Origin: Spirosoma fluviale
GTDB taxonomy: Bacteria > Bacteroidota > Bacteroidia > Cytophagales > Spirosomataceae
NCBI RefSeq assembly: GCF_900230225.1
Contig: NZ_OCNH01000001.1
Span: 1,922,001-1,986,000, forward strand
Direction: 5' to 3'
Length of the DNA: 64,000 bases
Shown here piece after piece: positions 34,193-42,501 of this stretch; the stretch's first letter is position 1, and each line of letters starts with the position of its first letter. The position numbers were made by a program, and so were the translations under genes. Under the pieces are notes generated by a model. It made no database searches. It was not told the origin of the DNA and saw only the letters and a list, made by a program, of their open reading frames with translations.

Positions 34193-35365
34193 TCAAAACC
34201 GATAAAGGGCTGTAATGTTAACAGAATCCTGTTTGGCCGGGAAGTTAGCCTCGTCCAGTACATACACTTCCCCACCATGACGAAGTGTGAGTAAGGCTAC
34301 TTTTTCAATCAACGATTCGTCGCCGTCCTGTTTCTCATCGTGGATTGTTGTCGCGAGGGTAACCTCGTCGAACTGTCCCCATAATTCGGCGTCTTCCTGT
34401 AGGAAAAGAACCTCGATGCGACCGGTTACGGCCGCTTCCAGCAATTGCCGGAGACCACTTGAAACCAGATCGCTGCCAAGGCTATTCTGGTACTGGTTAA
34501 TGCGTTGCTGTTGCGTCTCTTCGAACTTGTGGCTGAGCACCTCATTGGCCATCTGGTGCATTTCTTCGGGCTTTACATGGTCGAAATTGCCTGTAATACC
34601 GCCCTCGTGGAGGTATGGGTAGGTGTTTACCTGCCGGAAAATGGGCTGGTAGTAGGCTACGGATGCCAGCAGTAAGGGAGCGTTTTGTGTGCCAATTAAT
34701 TTAATGATGGCCTCATTCACCAGCCGGAAGTAATCGGCCAGCAAGTGATCCTTTGCTTTCTGGTCCTCGTTCGAGTCATCGCTGGTGTACATCGTCACCG
34801 CGCCACCCCGGCCTGTAGTACGCCCCTGTAATTCTTCTACGAAGTCGTAGTACTGGGTAACGTCTTCAAGTCCGGAAGGCATCACTTCTGCCGTGTCGAT
34901 CAATGAGATCGAGAAGGGGTCGGCCTGGTAGAGACATACGCCTTTCTTGCCGATTTGCAGAAGATAATAGGTCGTGAAGGCTTGTACGAAGGGCAGCAGA
35001 GGCCGTAGGTGGAAACGCGAATCGAGCCGCGAGCTGTCTGCAAAGGGGATTGGACTGTGGAAAATTGAAAAATGATCGGGGTTCCTGAAAACTGCCAGCC
35101 CTTCGCGCTGATGCCGCCAGAATTGCGGATTGTCGAGCAGTGCTTCCATGGGTTCCACCAGATCATTGATGTCGTTACTGCGTAAACTCCGAGCTTCAAG
35201 AGCCAGTCGGACGGTCTGGACGTGGTTTTTAAAGGCAATCCGGTCCTGCCTTTCGTTCACTTGCTTTCCCCGGCGATGAGTTGGTATGAAGATGGAGATA
35301 GATTGATCGTGGGCCTTTTCGGCCAGATCAAGCAATGTTTCTTTACCTGAATTTACTAGAATCAT
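34193..35365 (-). CDS. baeRF3-like release-factor-fold protein
   Basis: A 390-residue protein resembling the bacterial archaeo-eukaryotic release factor family (baeRF, subfamily 3). N-terminal region has ISIFIPTHRRGKQVNERQDR, a typical family opening, then an eRF1-like middle domain (FHLRPLLPFVQAFTTYYLLQIGKKGVCLY) and C-terminal KLIGTQNAPLLLASVAYYQPIFRQ. Such proteins are thought to act on stalled ribosomes, but the function in bacteria is not established. Adjacent HPF makes a translation-stress unit. Located between two antiporters, which suggests co-regulation under stress. Confidence 0.75.
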   Translation of the reverse strand: MILVNSGKETLLDLAEKAHDQSISIFIPTHRRGKQVNERQDRIAFKNHVQTVRLALEARSLRSNDINDLVEPMEALLDNPQFWRHQREGLAVFRNPDHFSIFHSPIPFADSSRLDSRFHLRPLLPFVQAFTTYYLLQIGKKGVCLYQADPFSISLIDTAEVMPSGLEDVTQYYDFVEELQGRTTGRGGAVTMYTSDDSNEDQKAKDHLLADYFRLVNEAIIKLIGTQNAPLLLASVAYYQPIFRQVNTYPYLHEGGITGNFDHVKPEEMHQMANEVLSHKFEETQQQRINQYQNSLGSDLVSSGLRQLLEAAVTGRIEVLFLQEDAELWGQFDEVTLATTIHDEKQDGDESLIEKVALLTLRHGGEVYVLDEANFPAKQDSVNITALYRF

Positions 35366-35512
35366 AACCTTGAGCTGTTTATGGTCAATCCACCTGACTG
35401 GTGGTAGTTTGACCAGTTACTGTCTTAATGAAACGGACGGTTAACAGCAAAAGATTTTGATATGACTGATTCTAAGGTTTTTCTAAGCCAGCCTGTTGGC
35501 GTTCGTCCTGCA

Positions 35513-36802
35513 TTAATGGGTAAGTGCGTAAATGGCCAGATACGTAGCTGCGCCCGCCACGTAGCCCATCAGTGCCAGCCCGCTGATTCGGCGCAGGTAC
35601 CAGCCGAATTCAATCCGCTCCATACCCATAACCGCTACCCCGGCCGCTGATCCAATAACCAGCAGGCTACCGCCCGTACCAGCGCAATAGGCCAGAAACT
35701 CCCACAGTTTATCATCGGGTGGATGGGTGCCCAGATCATACATGCCCATGGCCGCAGCAACAATGGGTACATTGTCGACAATGGCCGAAGCTATTCCGAT
35801 GATCATGACAATGATGTCCAGATTACTGATGGCTTCACTTAAGCTAAGGGCTAGATTTTTCAGGATGTTGGTCGACTCAAGCGCACCGACAGCCAGTAGA
35901 ATGCCAAAAAAGAACAAGATGCTGGGAACATCGACTTTGCTCAAAGCATAAGCCGCTGTGTACCGTTTACGATCCTCTTCATCCTTGTCGGCGTGAATGA
36001 TTTCTGATACCCCCCAAACAATCCCCAGCGAGAGCATCATGGGCATGTAGGGTGGCAGGTGAGTGATCGACTTTACAACGGGTACCAGAATGATGGCCAG
36101 TAAACCAGTGCCAAACATGATGCCCCGATCCCGTCGCTGAACGGGCGTAACATAGGGGCGGCTAACGCCTTTTTTATCTGTTACCAAAGCATCGGCAGGG
36201 GTTTTCATTGAGAATGTCAGCCAGAGCAGCGGAACGAGAAAGCAGACCAGACTGGGTAAAATCAGCTGACTGATGATATTGACCGTTGTCACTTGCCCGC
36301 CAATCCAGAGCATGGTTGTTGTGACATCCCCAATGGGCGACCAGGCCCCGCCCGCGTTTGCCGAAATAATGATCATACCGGCCATTAACCGGCGCTGCTC
36401 GGCGTCCCGAACCAGATTGCGGGTAACGGAAACCATCACAATGGCCGAGGCTAAGTTATCGAGCAGGGCAGATAGTAAGAACGTCAACCCACTGATAAGC
36501 CACAAAAGCGTTCTTGGATTTCGCGTGGCGATACGATCGGTAATAATGGTGAACCCACCATGAATGTCAATGAGCTCAACGATGGTCATGGCACCCAGCA
36601 GGAAAAAAAGAATTTGGGCAATCTCGGCCAGATGATGGGCTAACTGCTCCAGAACGGGTTCTGTATCCGGTACGGACAGAATGTACAACACCCAGCAGAC
36701 AACGCCCGTGAGGAGTGCGGTTGCTGTTTTATTGAAGCGAATAGGATGCTCAAGTGTGATAAGGATATAACCAGCAACAAAGACCAGAACGAGTATAGAC
36801 AT
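35513..36802 (-). CDS. nhaD: NhaD-type Na+/H+ antiporter
   Basis: A 429-residue membrane protein with about 12 hydrophobic segments and the shape of the NhaD/ArsB superfamily. Sequence signs are LWLISGLTFLLSALLDNLASAIVMVSV and the paired later element IGIASAIVDNVPIVAAAMGM, both carrying the conserved Asp-Asn pair (DN) of the transport site, and NAGGAWSPIGDVTTTMLWI in the middle. NhaD exchanges sodium or lithium for protons, especially at alkaline pH. It is the first gene of a minus-strand run that continues with baeRF3, HPF and a second antiporter, and faces a two-component system on the other strand. Confidence 0.9.
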   Translation of the reverse strand: MSILVLVFVAGYILITLEHPIRFNKTATALLTGVVCWVLYILSVPDTEPVLEQLAHHLAEIAQILFFLLGAMTIVELIDIHGGFTIITDRIATRNPRTLLWLISGLTFLLSALLDNLASAIVMVSVTRNLVRDAEQRRLMAGMIIISANAGGAWSPIGDVTTTMLWIGGQVTTVNIISQLILPSLVCFLVPLLWLTFSMKTPADALVTDKKGVSRPYVTPVQRRDRGIMFGTGLLAIILVPVVKSITHLPPYMPMMLSLGIVWGVSEIIHADKDEEDRKRYTAAYALSKVDVPSILFFFGILLAVGALESTNILKNLALSLSEAISNLDIIVMIIGIASAIVDNVPIVAAAMGMYDLGTHPPDDKLWEFLAYCAGTGGSLLVIGSAAGVAVMGMERIEFGWYLRRISGLALMGYVAGAATYLAIYALTH

Positions 36803-36911
36803 GAAAGTAGGAAGCTTGCTTTCAGTAGGTTAAGTATGAAATAATTCATACGATGGAAGGCAAATGACCTGCAAAAGACGGACAATTGCCGATCATAATC
36901 GAAAAAAATAC

Positions 36912-36950
36912 CTTAGAAAATGCTTAGAAATGCTGGACCTGTAAACAGGT
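36912..36950. promoter_or_regulatory. Possible operator between nhaD and the two-component genes
   Basis: CTTAGAAAATG (36912-36922) and CTTAGAAATG (36923-36932) are tandem near-copies with an 11-base period, the usual form of OmpR-type binding sites. The palindrome ACCTGTAAACAGGT (36937-36950) follows directly. The site lies in a divergent intergenic region, so it may serve both directions. Confidence 0.4.
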
Positions 36951-37074
36951 TTACCAAACGACTGGTTGTTTTGTAATAAACTAGTACCGGACAATTAAGC
37001 GGATAATGCACACGCGAAACTTCCCTGATCAGGTACGTTGATTGGGATACGGGCTACCTAGAACAGCAGCGACC

Positions 37075-37761
37075 ATGCGCAGTATTTTGATTATTGAAGA
37101 TGACCGGCGCATTGCTCAGAACATCAGCCGCAGCCTGAGGGTACTGGGCTATAGTACCGAGGTGGCCTATGACGGGTTTACCGGTCGGGGGTTGGGGCTG
37201 ACCGGTCAGTATGAACTGATTATTCTGGACATCAATCTGCCGGATATAAACGGGTACGAAATATGCCGTAACCTGCGTGCTGAACACACTACGCTGCCTA
37301 TTATCATGCTGACGGCGATGGGTGAGATTGAGGATAAAGTAGAGGGTCTGGAATGCGGGGCCGACGATTATATTGTAAAACCGTTCGATTTACGGGAACT
37401 CAGTGCGCGCGTGGCCACCTGCTTTCGCCGGTCCGATCTACTGGTCAGTTCAACGGGTGAAGAAGTACTCCAGCTTGCCGATCTAACCCTGAACACAACG
37501 TCAAAGATCGTACAGCGGCAGAATACGCTTATTGAGTTAACCGCCAAAGAGTTTGCCTTGCTGGAATACCTGATGCGGAATCAGGGACGGGTGGTTTCCA
37601 AGATCGATCTGGCCGAAAAGGTTTGGAACTTCAATTTCGATCCGGGTACCAACGTGGTGGAAGTATACATCAATTACCTCCGCAAGAAAATTGATAGAGA
37701 GTTTACCGTCAAGCTTATTCATACACGTCCCGGATTGGGATACACCTTAAAAGCCAACTAA
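37075..37761 (+). CDS. OmpR-family response regulator
   Basis: A receiver domain with the acidic pair D9-D10 (IIEDDRR), phosphoacceptor D52 (LDINLPD) and Lys of YIVKPFD, and a winged-helix C terminus (LTAKEFALLEYLMRN, VEVYINYLRKKID), 228 residues long. The ATG at 37075 starts the receiver fold exactly, and an upstream in-frame start at 37042 would add 11 residues. The histidine kinase gene follows after six bases. A direct repeat and palindrome in front of it may be its own binding site. It probably regulates the divergent ion and ribosome stress genes, by position only. Confidence 0.9.
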   Translation: MRSILIIEDDRRIAQNISRSLRVLGYSTEVAYDGFTGRGLGLTGQYELIILDINLPDINGYEICRNLRAEHTTLPIIMLTAMGEIEDKVEGLECGADDYIVKPFDLRELSARVATCFRRSDLLVSSTGEEVLQLADLTLNTTSKIVQRQNTLIELTAKEFALLEYLMRNQGRVVSKIDLAEKVWNFNFDPGTNVVEVYINYLRKKIDREFTVKLIHTRPGLGYTLKAN

Positions 37762-37767
37762 TCGTCC

Positions 37768-39144
37768 ATGACGATCCGTAACCGTATATCGCTGCAATTT
37801 TCACTCATTGTAGCCTCCATTCTTCTTTTGTTTTCAGTGGTTGTTTACGCTACGTCGGCGCATTATCGGCAGGAAGAATTCTATGAACGGTTGAAACGAA
37901 AAGCCCGGACAACGGTGAAGTTCCTGGTGGAAGTGAAGGAGATTGACCAAAACCTACTCAAGATCATCGATCGGAATTCACTGTCCGCGCTCATCGACGA
38001 AAAAATATTGGTGTTTAATGCGCGTAACAAACTCGTTTATGCCAGCATCGACGATAAAGTTATTCATTACCGACCGCTCCTGCTCAACCGGGTACGTGAG
38101 GAGGGGCAGGTTGAACTAACCGACGGAGAGAATGAGGTCATCGGACTGCTGTATCGGGAAAATGGCCAGTCGCTGGTGGTATTGGCCTCGGCGTTCGATC
38201 AATTTGGGAAAGCCAAACTCAGCAACCTGCGGCACACGCTCATCTGGAGTTTTCTGGGTGGTATCGGGCTTACGCTGGCATTCGGCTTCTTTTTTGCCGG
38301 TCAGTCGCTGCAACCCATCTCAAAAATCAATCAGCAAGTTCAGACCATTACGGCCAACAACCTGCAGCAGCGGTTGAATGAGGGGAAACGACAGGACGAG
38401 ATCGACCAGTTAGCTATAAATTTTAATCATGTGCTGGTTCGCCTGGAACAGGCTTTTGATCAGCAGCGTAGCTTCGTCTCACATGCCTCGCACGAATTGA
38501 GAACACCTCTGACGGCTTTAAAATCAGAGATTCAGCTTGGTCTCCTTCAGCGACTTAGCCCCGAAGGGTATGAACTTATCCTGCAAAATCTGTTGACCGA
38601 TACAGACCAGCTCATTGCCTTATCGAACAGTTTGCTGTCACTAGCCCGTACGATGGAAAACTTACAGCGTGTTCAGTTAACTACCGTCCGGCTCGACGAG
38701 ATAATCTTTTCCGCTCAGGATGAGTTGCTTACTACCCAGCCTGCTTACCGGATTCAGGTTGATTATGACACTATGCCTGATACGGAGTTACTAGTTCGGG
38801 GTAACGAAGATTTACTTCGGCACGTGGTCATGAATTTACTCGATAACGCCTGTAAATACTCCGCTCATCACGAGGCTAACGTTTTTATAGGGGCAGATAG
38901 CAGCAGTTGCTGGTTTAAGGTTCAGGATGCGGGTATTGGCATGACCGGAGCCGAAATGTCCAGAATTTTTGAGCCGTTCTTTCGTGCCAGCAATGCGCTG
39001 AACTACGAGGGGTTTGGAGTTGGGCTTTCTATCTGCCAGCGCATCGTTGCGCTTCATCAGGGAAGCATAACTGTCGTTAGTGAACTGGGATGTGGCAGCA
39101 CATTTACCGTGAAATTTCCACATATATACACTCACGCAGCCTGA
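37768..39144 (+). CDS. Sensor histidine kinase with HAMP domain
   Basis: A 458-residue kinase: N-terminal membrane segment (residues 8-28), a periplasmic domain of about 130 residues, a second segment (157-177), a HAMP domain, HisKA with phosphoacceptor H242 (FVSHASHELRTPL), and HATPase with N box (HVVMNLLDNACKYS), DAGIG (G1 box), and the F box RIFEPFFRA. C terminus GSTFTVKFPH is the normal end. It starts six bases after the response regulator stop and is the sensor of that pair. The periplasmic region resembles no specific ligand-binding family that I recognise. Confidence 0.93.
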   Translation: MTIRNRISLQFSLIVASILLLFSVVVYATSAHYRQEEFYERLKRKARTTVKFLVEVKEIDQNLLKIIDRNSLSALIDEKILVFNARNKLVYASIDDKVIHYRPLLLNRVREEGQVELTDGENEVIGLLYRENGQSLVVLASAFDQFGKAKLSNLRHTLIWSFLGGIGLTLAFGFFFAGQSLQPISKINQQVQTITANNLQQRLNEGKRQDEIDQLAINFNHVLVRLEQAFDQQRSFVSHASHELRTPLTALKSEIQLGLLQRLSPEGYELILQNLLTDTDQLIALSNSLLSLARTMENLQRVQLTTVRLDEIIFSAQDELLTTQPAYRIQVDYDTMPDTELLVRGNEDLLRHVVMNLLDNACKYSAHHEANVFIGADSSSCWFKVQDAGIGMTGAEMSRIFEPFFRASNALNYEGFGVGLSICQRIVALHQGSITVVSELGCGSTFTVKFPHIYTHAA

Positions 39145-39185
39145 GTAAAAACAAGTTTTTTTCAAGTTATTAGTTCAACCGAGTT

Positions 39186-39428
39186 ATGAAAAAAAATACT
39201 TTTTCACGTCAAACGGATGTTTATAAATCCGAAAAACAGGTAGATACGCACCGGGTTATTCAAGCCCTTGTTTATTCGAGCGATGGCCTACAGGAATGTT
39301 ATATAAGTATTAACACGTACGACTACACGGATATTGGGCCGTTTCCAGTCGAATCAAGCCTGATCACCTTATCCAGGCAAAAAGCGATCAAGTTTGCAGA
39401 GGAAATTCTAAAGCTTTACCAGCAATAA
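39186..39428 (+). CDS. Small protein of unknown function
   Basis: An 80-residue protein (MKKNTFSRQTDVYKSEKQ..) with polar and aromatic residues, a central beta-strand-rich part (YISINTYDYTDIGPFPVESS) and a C-terminal helix (KAIKFAEEILKLYQ). No signal peptide or membrane segment. It follows the kinase gene by 41 bases on the same strand and could be the third gene of that operon. I recognise no family. A hairpin at 39601-39631 is the likely end of transcription. Confidence 0.55.
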   Translation: MKKNTFSRQTDVYKSEKQVDTHRVIQALVYSSDGLQECYISINTYDYTDIGPFPVESSLITLSRQKAIKFAEEILKLYQQ

Positions 39429-39600
39429 GCAAGGGCGTAATTCTAATGTTTTTCTAATCGCTTTTATACGAATGTTTACTCATAAAGAATGACCTTTGAC
39501 AAGTCAGTGCAAGCATTGTTCAATGGGTTTTTACACAACGAGCTGGCAAGATTCATTGTGTCTTTTAGTTGGAAAAAGCGCCTTTTCTGGTGTGAGAGTA

Positions 39601-39631
39601 AATAGCCAGCTGCGGTTAACAGCTGGCTATT
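39601..39631 (+). terminator. Terminator downstream of the small-protein gene
   Basis: AATAGCCAGCTG (39601-39612) and CAGCTGGCTATT (39620-39631) are exact complements, and the hairpin is followed by TTG. It is 172 bases after the last plus-strand gene. The gap before it (39429-39600) holds no visible gene. Confidence 0.6.
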
Positions 39632-39667
39632 TTGTTGCCAATTTGTTGGGAAAGCCTTAAAAAGAAA

Positions 39668-39696
39668 GAAGCCGACACCATAAAGGTGCCGACTTC
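39668..39696 (-). terminator. Terminator of the CsbD gene
   Basis: GAAGCCGACACC (39668-39679) and GGTGCCGACTTC (39685-39696) form a 12-base stem with wobble pairs; on the minus strand a T-rich stretch follows. It lies 24 bases beyond the CsbD stop codon. Confidence 0.65.
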
Positions 39697-39719
39697 CGTT
39701 CTCGAACTAACTAATTATA

Positions 39720-39905
39720 TTATAAATCAGCAATTGCTTTGTTAATCTCATCTTTGGTTTTGCCGGTTTTCTGTTGGATTTTACCCCACATTTCGTCTTC
39801 CTGGCCATCCTGGTAAGTTAGATCGTCGTCGGTTAAATCGCCATAGGCTTGTTTGATTTTACCTTTCAATTCGTTCCAGCCTCCTTTTAGGGTTGTCTCG
39901 TTCAT
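39720..39905 (-). CDS. CsbD-family stress protein
   Basis: A 61-residue hydrophilic protein with the CsbD pattern: MNETTLKGGWNELKGKIKQAYGDLTDDDL and QQKTGKTKDEINKAI at the end. CsbD proteins are sigma-dependent stress proteins in many bacteria, of unknown biochemical role, and often highly expressed. Short gene with a strong own terminator. It sits between ion-stress regulators and an oxidoreductase gene. Confidence 0.88.
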   Translation of the reverse strand: MNETTLKGGWNELKGKIKQAYGDLTDDDLTYQDGQEDEMWGKIQQKTGKTKDEINKAIADL

Positions 39906-39965
39906 GATCGTAGTGTTTATAACGTTGAATGATATTAAGTAATCACCGTGATTACATAAATAGAA

Positions 39966-41102
39966 CTAAGTGGAGACGAAATTGTTTTCGGCGATGTGTT
40001 TGGCAAGTTTTTCTGAGTCCAGGTTCAGGTGATAAAGTACCCCGGTTATAGGAATTGTAAAACCCAGAAAATATAGTCCCCGTAAATCCGGTTCGCTGAA
40101 CCAAAGTTTTTTTGGATAACCACGTTCATTCAGCACTTTTTCTGATACGGTATCCCCAAGAACAGTCGATAGGCCTGGTCGATAGCCAGTGGCAAGGATG
40201 ATGGCATCGAATGGTAATTCACGTCCGTCTGTAAAGGTTACGGTTTTCCGGTTGATGCGCTCAATACCCGGCAGAACCGTAATGTTGCCCGCTTTAATTT
40301 GATCGAGTGTCCCCACGTCAATAACGGGAATCTTACCCCGTCGGGTATCGAAAGAGGACGAGTGCTTCGGTTTCCCTAAACCATATGCAGACAGATCGCC
40401 CACGGTAAGTCGTTGGGACAAACCCGCCATGAAGTCAAAAAACCAGTTTGGGAATTTGCTCAGAAAAATGGCGGTGGGTTGGGTTGGTTTGCCAAATGTA
40501 TCCCGCCTAACGATGTTAACCGGCCCCCGAACGGATATAAACGGCTTTGCCTGGTGTTCAAGCAAATCCAGAGCCAACTCAGCCCCGGTATTACCCATCC
40601 CTACAATAAGGACATTTTCATTCCGAAAAGGTGCCCCATTCCGGTAGTCAACGCTGTGCCACACAATCCCCCGGAAGTCTCGCTGACCAGGTAATTGCGG
40701 TTGGTTAGGAACCCGGTTGTAGCCCGTTGCGACCACAACCCGATCGGCGGTGAAGCGGTCGGTTTCGGTCTGGACTTCCCAGGTTTTAATAGCCGGGTTT
40801 TGCCGTATACCGATTACTTTCTGATTGAAAAAGGGTTTGATGTCGAAGTGCTCTGCGTAGCGTTCGAGGTAGTCCACAAACTGAAGCCGGGATACGTACG
40901 TGGGGTAGTCGGCGGGAAAAGGGAAGTGGGGTAAAGCCGAGTGCTCCTTAACAGTATGAAGGTGTAGCCGGTCGTAATGATTACGCCAGGCTACACCACT
41001 GTGTTCACTGGCTTCCAGCACCGTAAAGGGTAATTTCCGGTGTGCCAGTTGACCGGCAATCGCCAGTCCTGCCGGACCCGCGCCAATGATGAGGGTATGC
41101 AT
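39966..41102 (-). CDS. Flavin-containing monooxygenase-like NAD(P)/FAD oxidoreductase
   Basis: A 378-residue flavoprotein with the N-terminal FAD motif GAGPAGLAIAG, the second dinucleotide motif GMGNTGAELA, and between them the FMO-like signature DFRGIVWHSVDY. ILATGYRPG near the C terminus is the usual ATG motif. The family includes FMO and YUCCA-type monooxygenases that use NADPH and oxygen on nitrogen- or sulfur-containing molecules. No targeting signal. The substrate cannot be inferred. It lies 28 bases after the DUF2147 gene on the same strand, so an operon is possible. Confidence 0.88.
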   Translation of the reverse strand: MHTLIIGAGPAGLAIAGQLAHRKLPFTVLEASEHSGVAWRNHYDRLHLHTVKEHSALPHFPFPADYPTYVSRLQFVDYLERYAEHFDIKPFFNQKVIGIRQNPAIKTWEVQTETDRFTADRVVVATGYNRVPNQPQLPGQRDFRGIVWHSVDYRNGAPFRNENVLIVGMGNTGAELALDLLEHQAKPFISVRGPVNIVRRDTFGKPTQPTAIFLSKFPNWFFDFMAGLSQRLTVGDLSAYGLGKPKHSSSFDTRRGKIPVIDVGTLDQIKAGNITVLPGIERINRKTVTFTDGRELPFDAIILATGYRPGLSTVLGDTVSEKVLNERGYPKKLWFSEPDLRGLYFLGFTIPITGVLYHLNLDSEKLAKHIAENNFVST

Positions 41103-41129
41103 ACCGACAAACGTTATAGAAACGACTTC

Positions 41130-41582
41130 TTATTTTATTCTTGTCCAGGTTTGTGTCTTGCCCAGAAGCGAAATACCTACATAGCCGCGAACATCCAGCG
41201 TATTGGGGTCTTTGAGGGTCATTTTGCAATTATATTCTTTGCCATCTTCCGGGTTGTAGATTTTTCCATCACTCCAGACATTGCCGCCATCGTACTTAAA
41301 ATTATATAGCAGAAGCATGTTCATCAGTGGACGTGAGCGTTTGGAAACATCGGCGTTTTTGGCGTCTGTTCTCGGCTTGCCCGTTGCGGGGTCTGTTGGC
41401 TGGCCCAACCAGACAAGTTTACCAAAATAAGTGCCTCCTTGTTTATAGATTTGAATATGGCCCTTTTTAGTGCCGTTCAGCCAGGTGCCCACAACCGCTT
41501 CGGAGTCGTCGACCGGTGGTACAAAGGAAGTGAGCGCAAACAGGAGTGTAAAGAGTGGTAGTAAAAAACGAATTGATTTCAT
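41130..41582 (-). CDS. DUF2147 exported protein
   Basis: A signal peptide (MKSIRFLLPLFTLLFALTSFVPP) is followed by a DUF2147 domain: VVGTWLNGTKKGHIQIYKQGGTYFGKLVWL, then GGNVWSDGKIYNPEDGKEYNCKM and RGYVGISLLGKTQTWTRI, a beta-barrel-like small domain of about 120 residues. Function is unknown; these proteins occur in the periplasm of many Gram-negative bacteria. The ATG at 41582 starts the signal; a longer frame begins 20 codons earlier without signal. Upstream lies a large inverted repeat and the divergent thioesterase gene. Confidence 0.88.
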   Translation of the reverse strand: MKSIRFLLPLFTLLFALTSFVPPVDDSEAVVGTWLNGTKKGHIQIYKQGGTYFGKLVWLGQPTDPATGKPRTDAKNADVSKRSRPLMNMLLLYNFKYDGGNVWSDGKIYNPEDGKEYNCKMTLKDPNTLDVRGYVGISLLGKTQTWTRIK

Positions 41583-41655
41583 GTGTGTTAATGAATTGAT
41601 ATAAAACGACGAATTTGTTGTACTAACGCAAATATTGCACAAAATTGTCTGAACC

Positions 41656-41872
41656 CGGATTTTTGGGATTTAAATGATTTTTATGATTTTGTCAGGAAAA
41701 CAAACCGGCATGGTAATTTAGTTTGTAATTGTTTATTGAGTGAAGTCGACATACTCTTGCTCAGATTGAATGATTCATCTGATTTGTGTGTATAATGAAT
41801 CAAAGAATACGGGTTAAGAGTCGTCGGGTGATAGTTTAAAATCAAAAAATCATTTAAATCAGAAAAATCCTG
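41656..41872. repeat. Long-armed inverted repeat between divergent genes
   Basis: The arms 41656-41690 and 41838-41872 (35 bases each) are mostly complementary, with a loop of about 150 bases; core word GATTTAAATGATTTTT. The word GGGATTTAAATGATTTT (41665-41681) occurs as its complement at 17488-17504. It fills the space between two divergent genes, so promoters of both must lie inside or beside it. The right arm ends five bases before the thioesterase ATG. Confidence 0.65.
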
Positions 41873-41876
41873 GTCT

Positions 41877-42404
41877 ATGTTCAAACGTGACCCTCAACGC
41901 AGCTATCCAACCGAAACCGAATCGCGCGTTATTATCCGCTTTCAGGACTGCGATCCCCTGCAACACCTGAATAATGCCAAGTACTTCGACTATTACTTCA
42001 ATGCCCGCGAAGATCAGGTTGCCAAGCTGTACGATTTCAATCCCGGCCAGTTATTTCAGGAGTTAAAAACCAGTTGGGTCGTTTATCAGCATCAAATCGC
42101 CTACGTTCGGCCGGCACGGGTGAGTGAGTGGGTCCGCATTATGTCCAGATTGATCTACGTCAATGAAGACACGACGGTGACAGAGTACATCATGACCGAT
42201 GATGGCAAGACCCACCTCAAAAACGTGCTGTGGGTCACCTCAAAATATGTTAGTGTAGCCACCGGCAAACGCATTCCGCACGATGCGCCGGTGAAAGAGT
42301 TACTGGAAACCATCCTGGTGCCGAACCTGGACTTTCTGAGTATGAACTTCAACGAACGCATTCACGAAATCAAGCAGCAAGTGGTGAAAACGTATGCTGT
42401 GTAG
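41877..42404 (+). CDS. Acyl-CoA thioesterase, 4HBT family
   Basis: A hotdog-fold thioesterase of 175 residues. Signature FQDCDPLQHLNNAKYFDYY places the catalytic Asp in the usual 4HBT motif (D-x-x-x-H-x-N), and VGSR-like VRIMSRLIYV-type strands follow. It hydrolyses acyl-CoA or acyl carrier thioesters in the cytoplasm. The ATG is five bases after a long inverted repeat arm, so the leader must be very short or lie inside the repeat. No neighbouring pathway gene gives the substrate. Confidence 0.85.
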   Translation: MFKRDPQRSYPTETESRVIIRFQDCDPLQHLNNAKYFDYYFNAREDQVAKLYDFNPGQLFQELKTSWVVYQHQIAYVRPARVSEWVRIMSRLIYVNEDTTVTEYIMTDDGKTHLKNVLWVTSKYVSVATGKRIPHDAPVKELLETILVPNLDFLSMNFNERIHEIKQQVVKTYAV

Positions 42405-42501
42405 GGGAAAAATCCGGGATGTATGGTGGAAAATGGCTAATTCGCCTATTTAGGGGCCGCAGGCCGCCATACATTCTTCATTTTGAAGTATCTTTCCCCC
42501 A

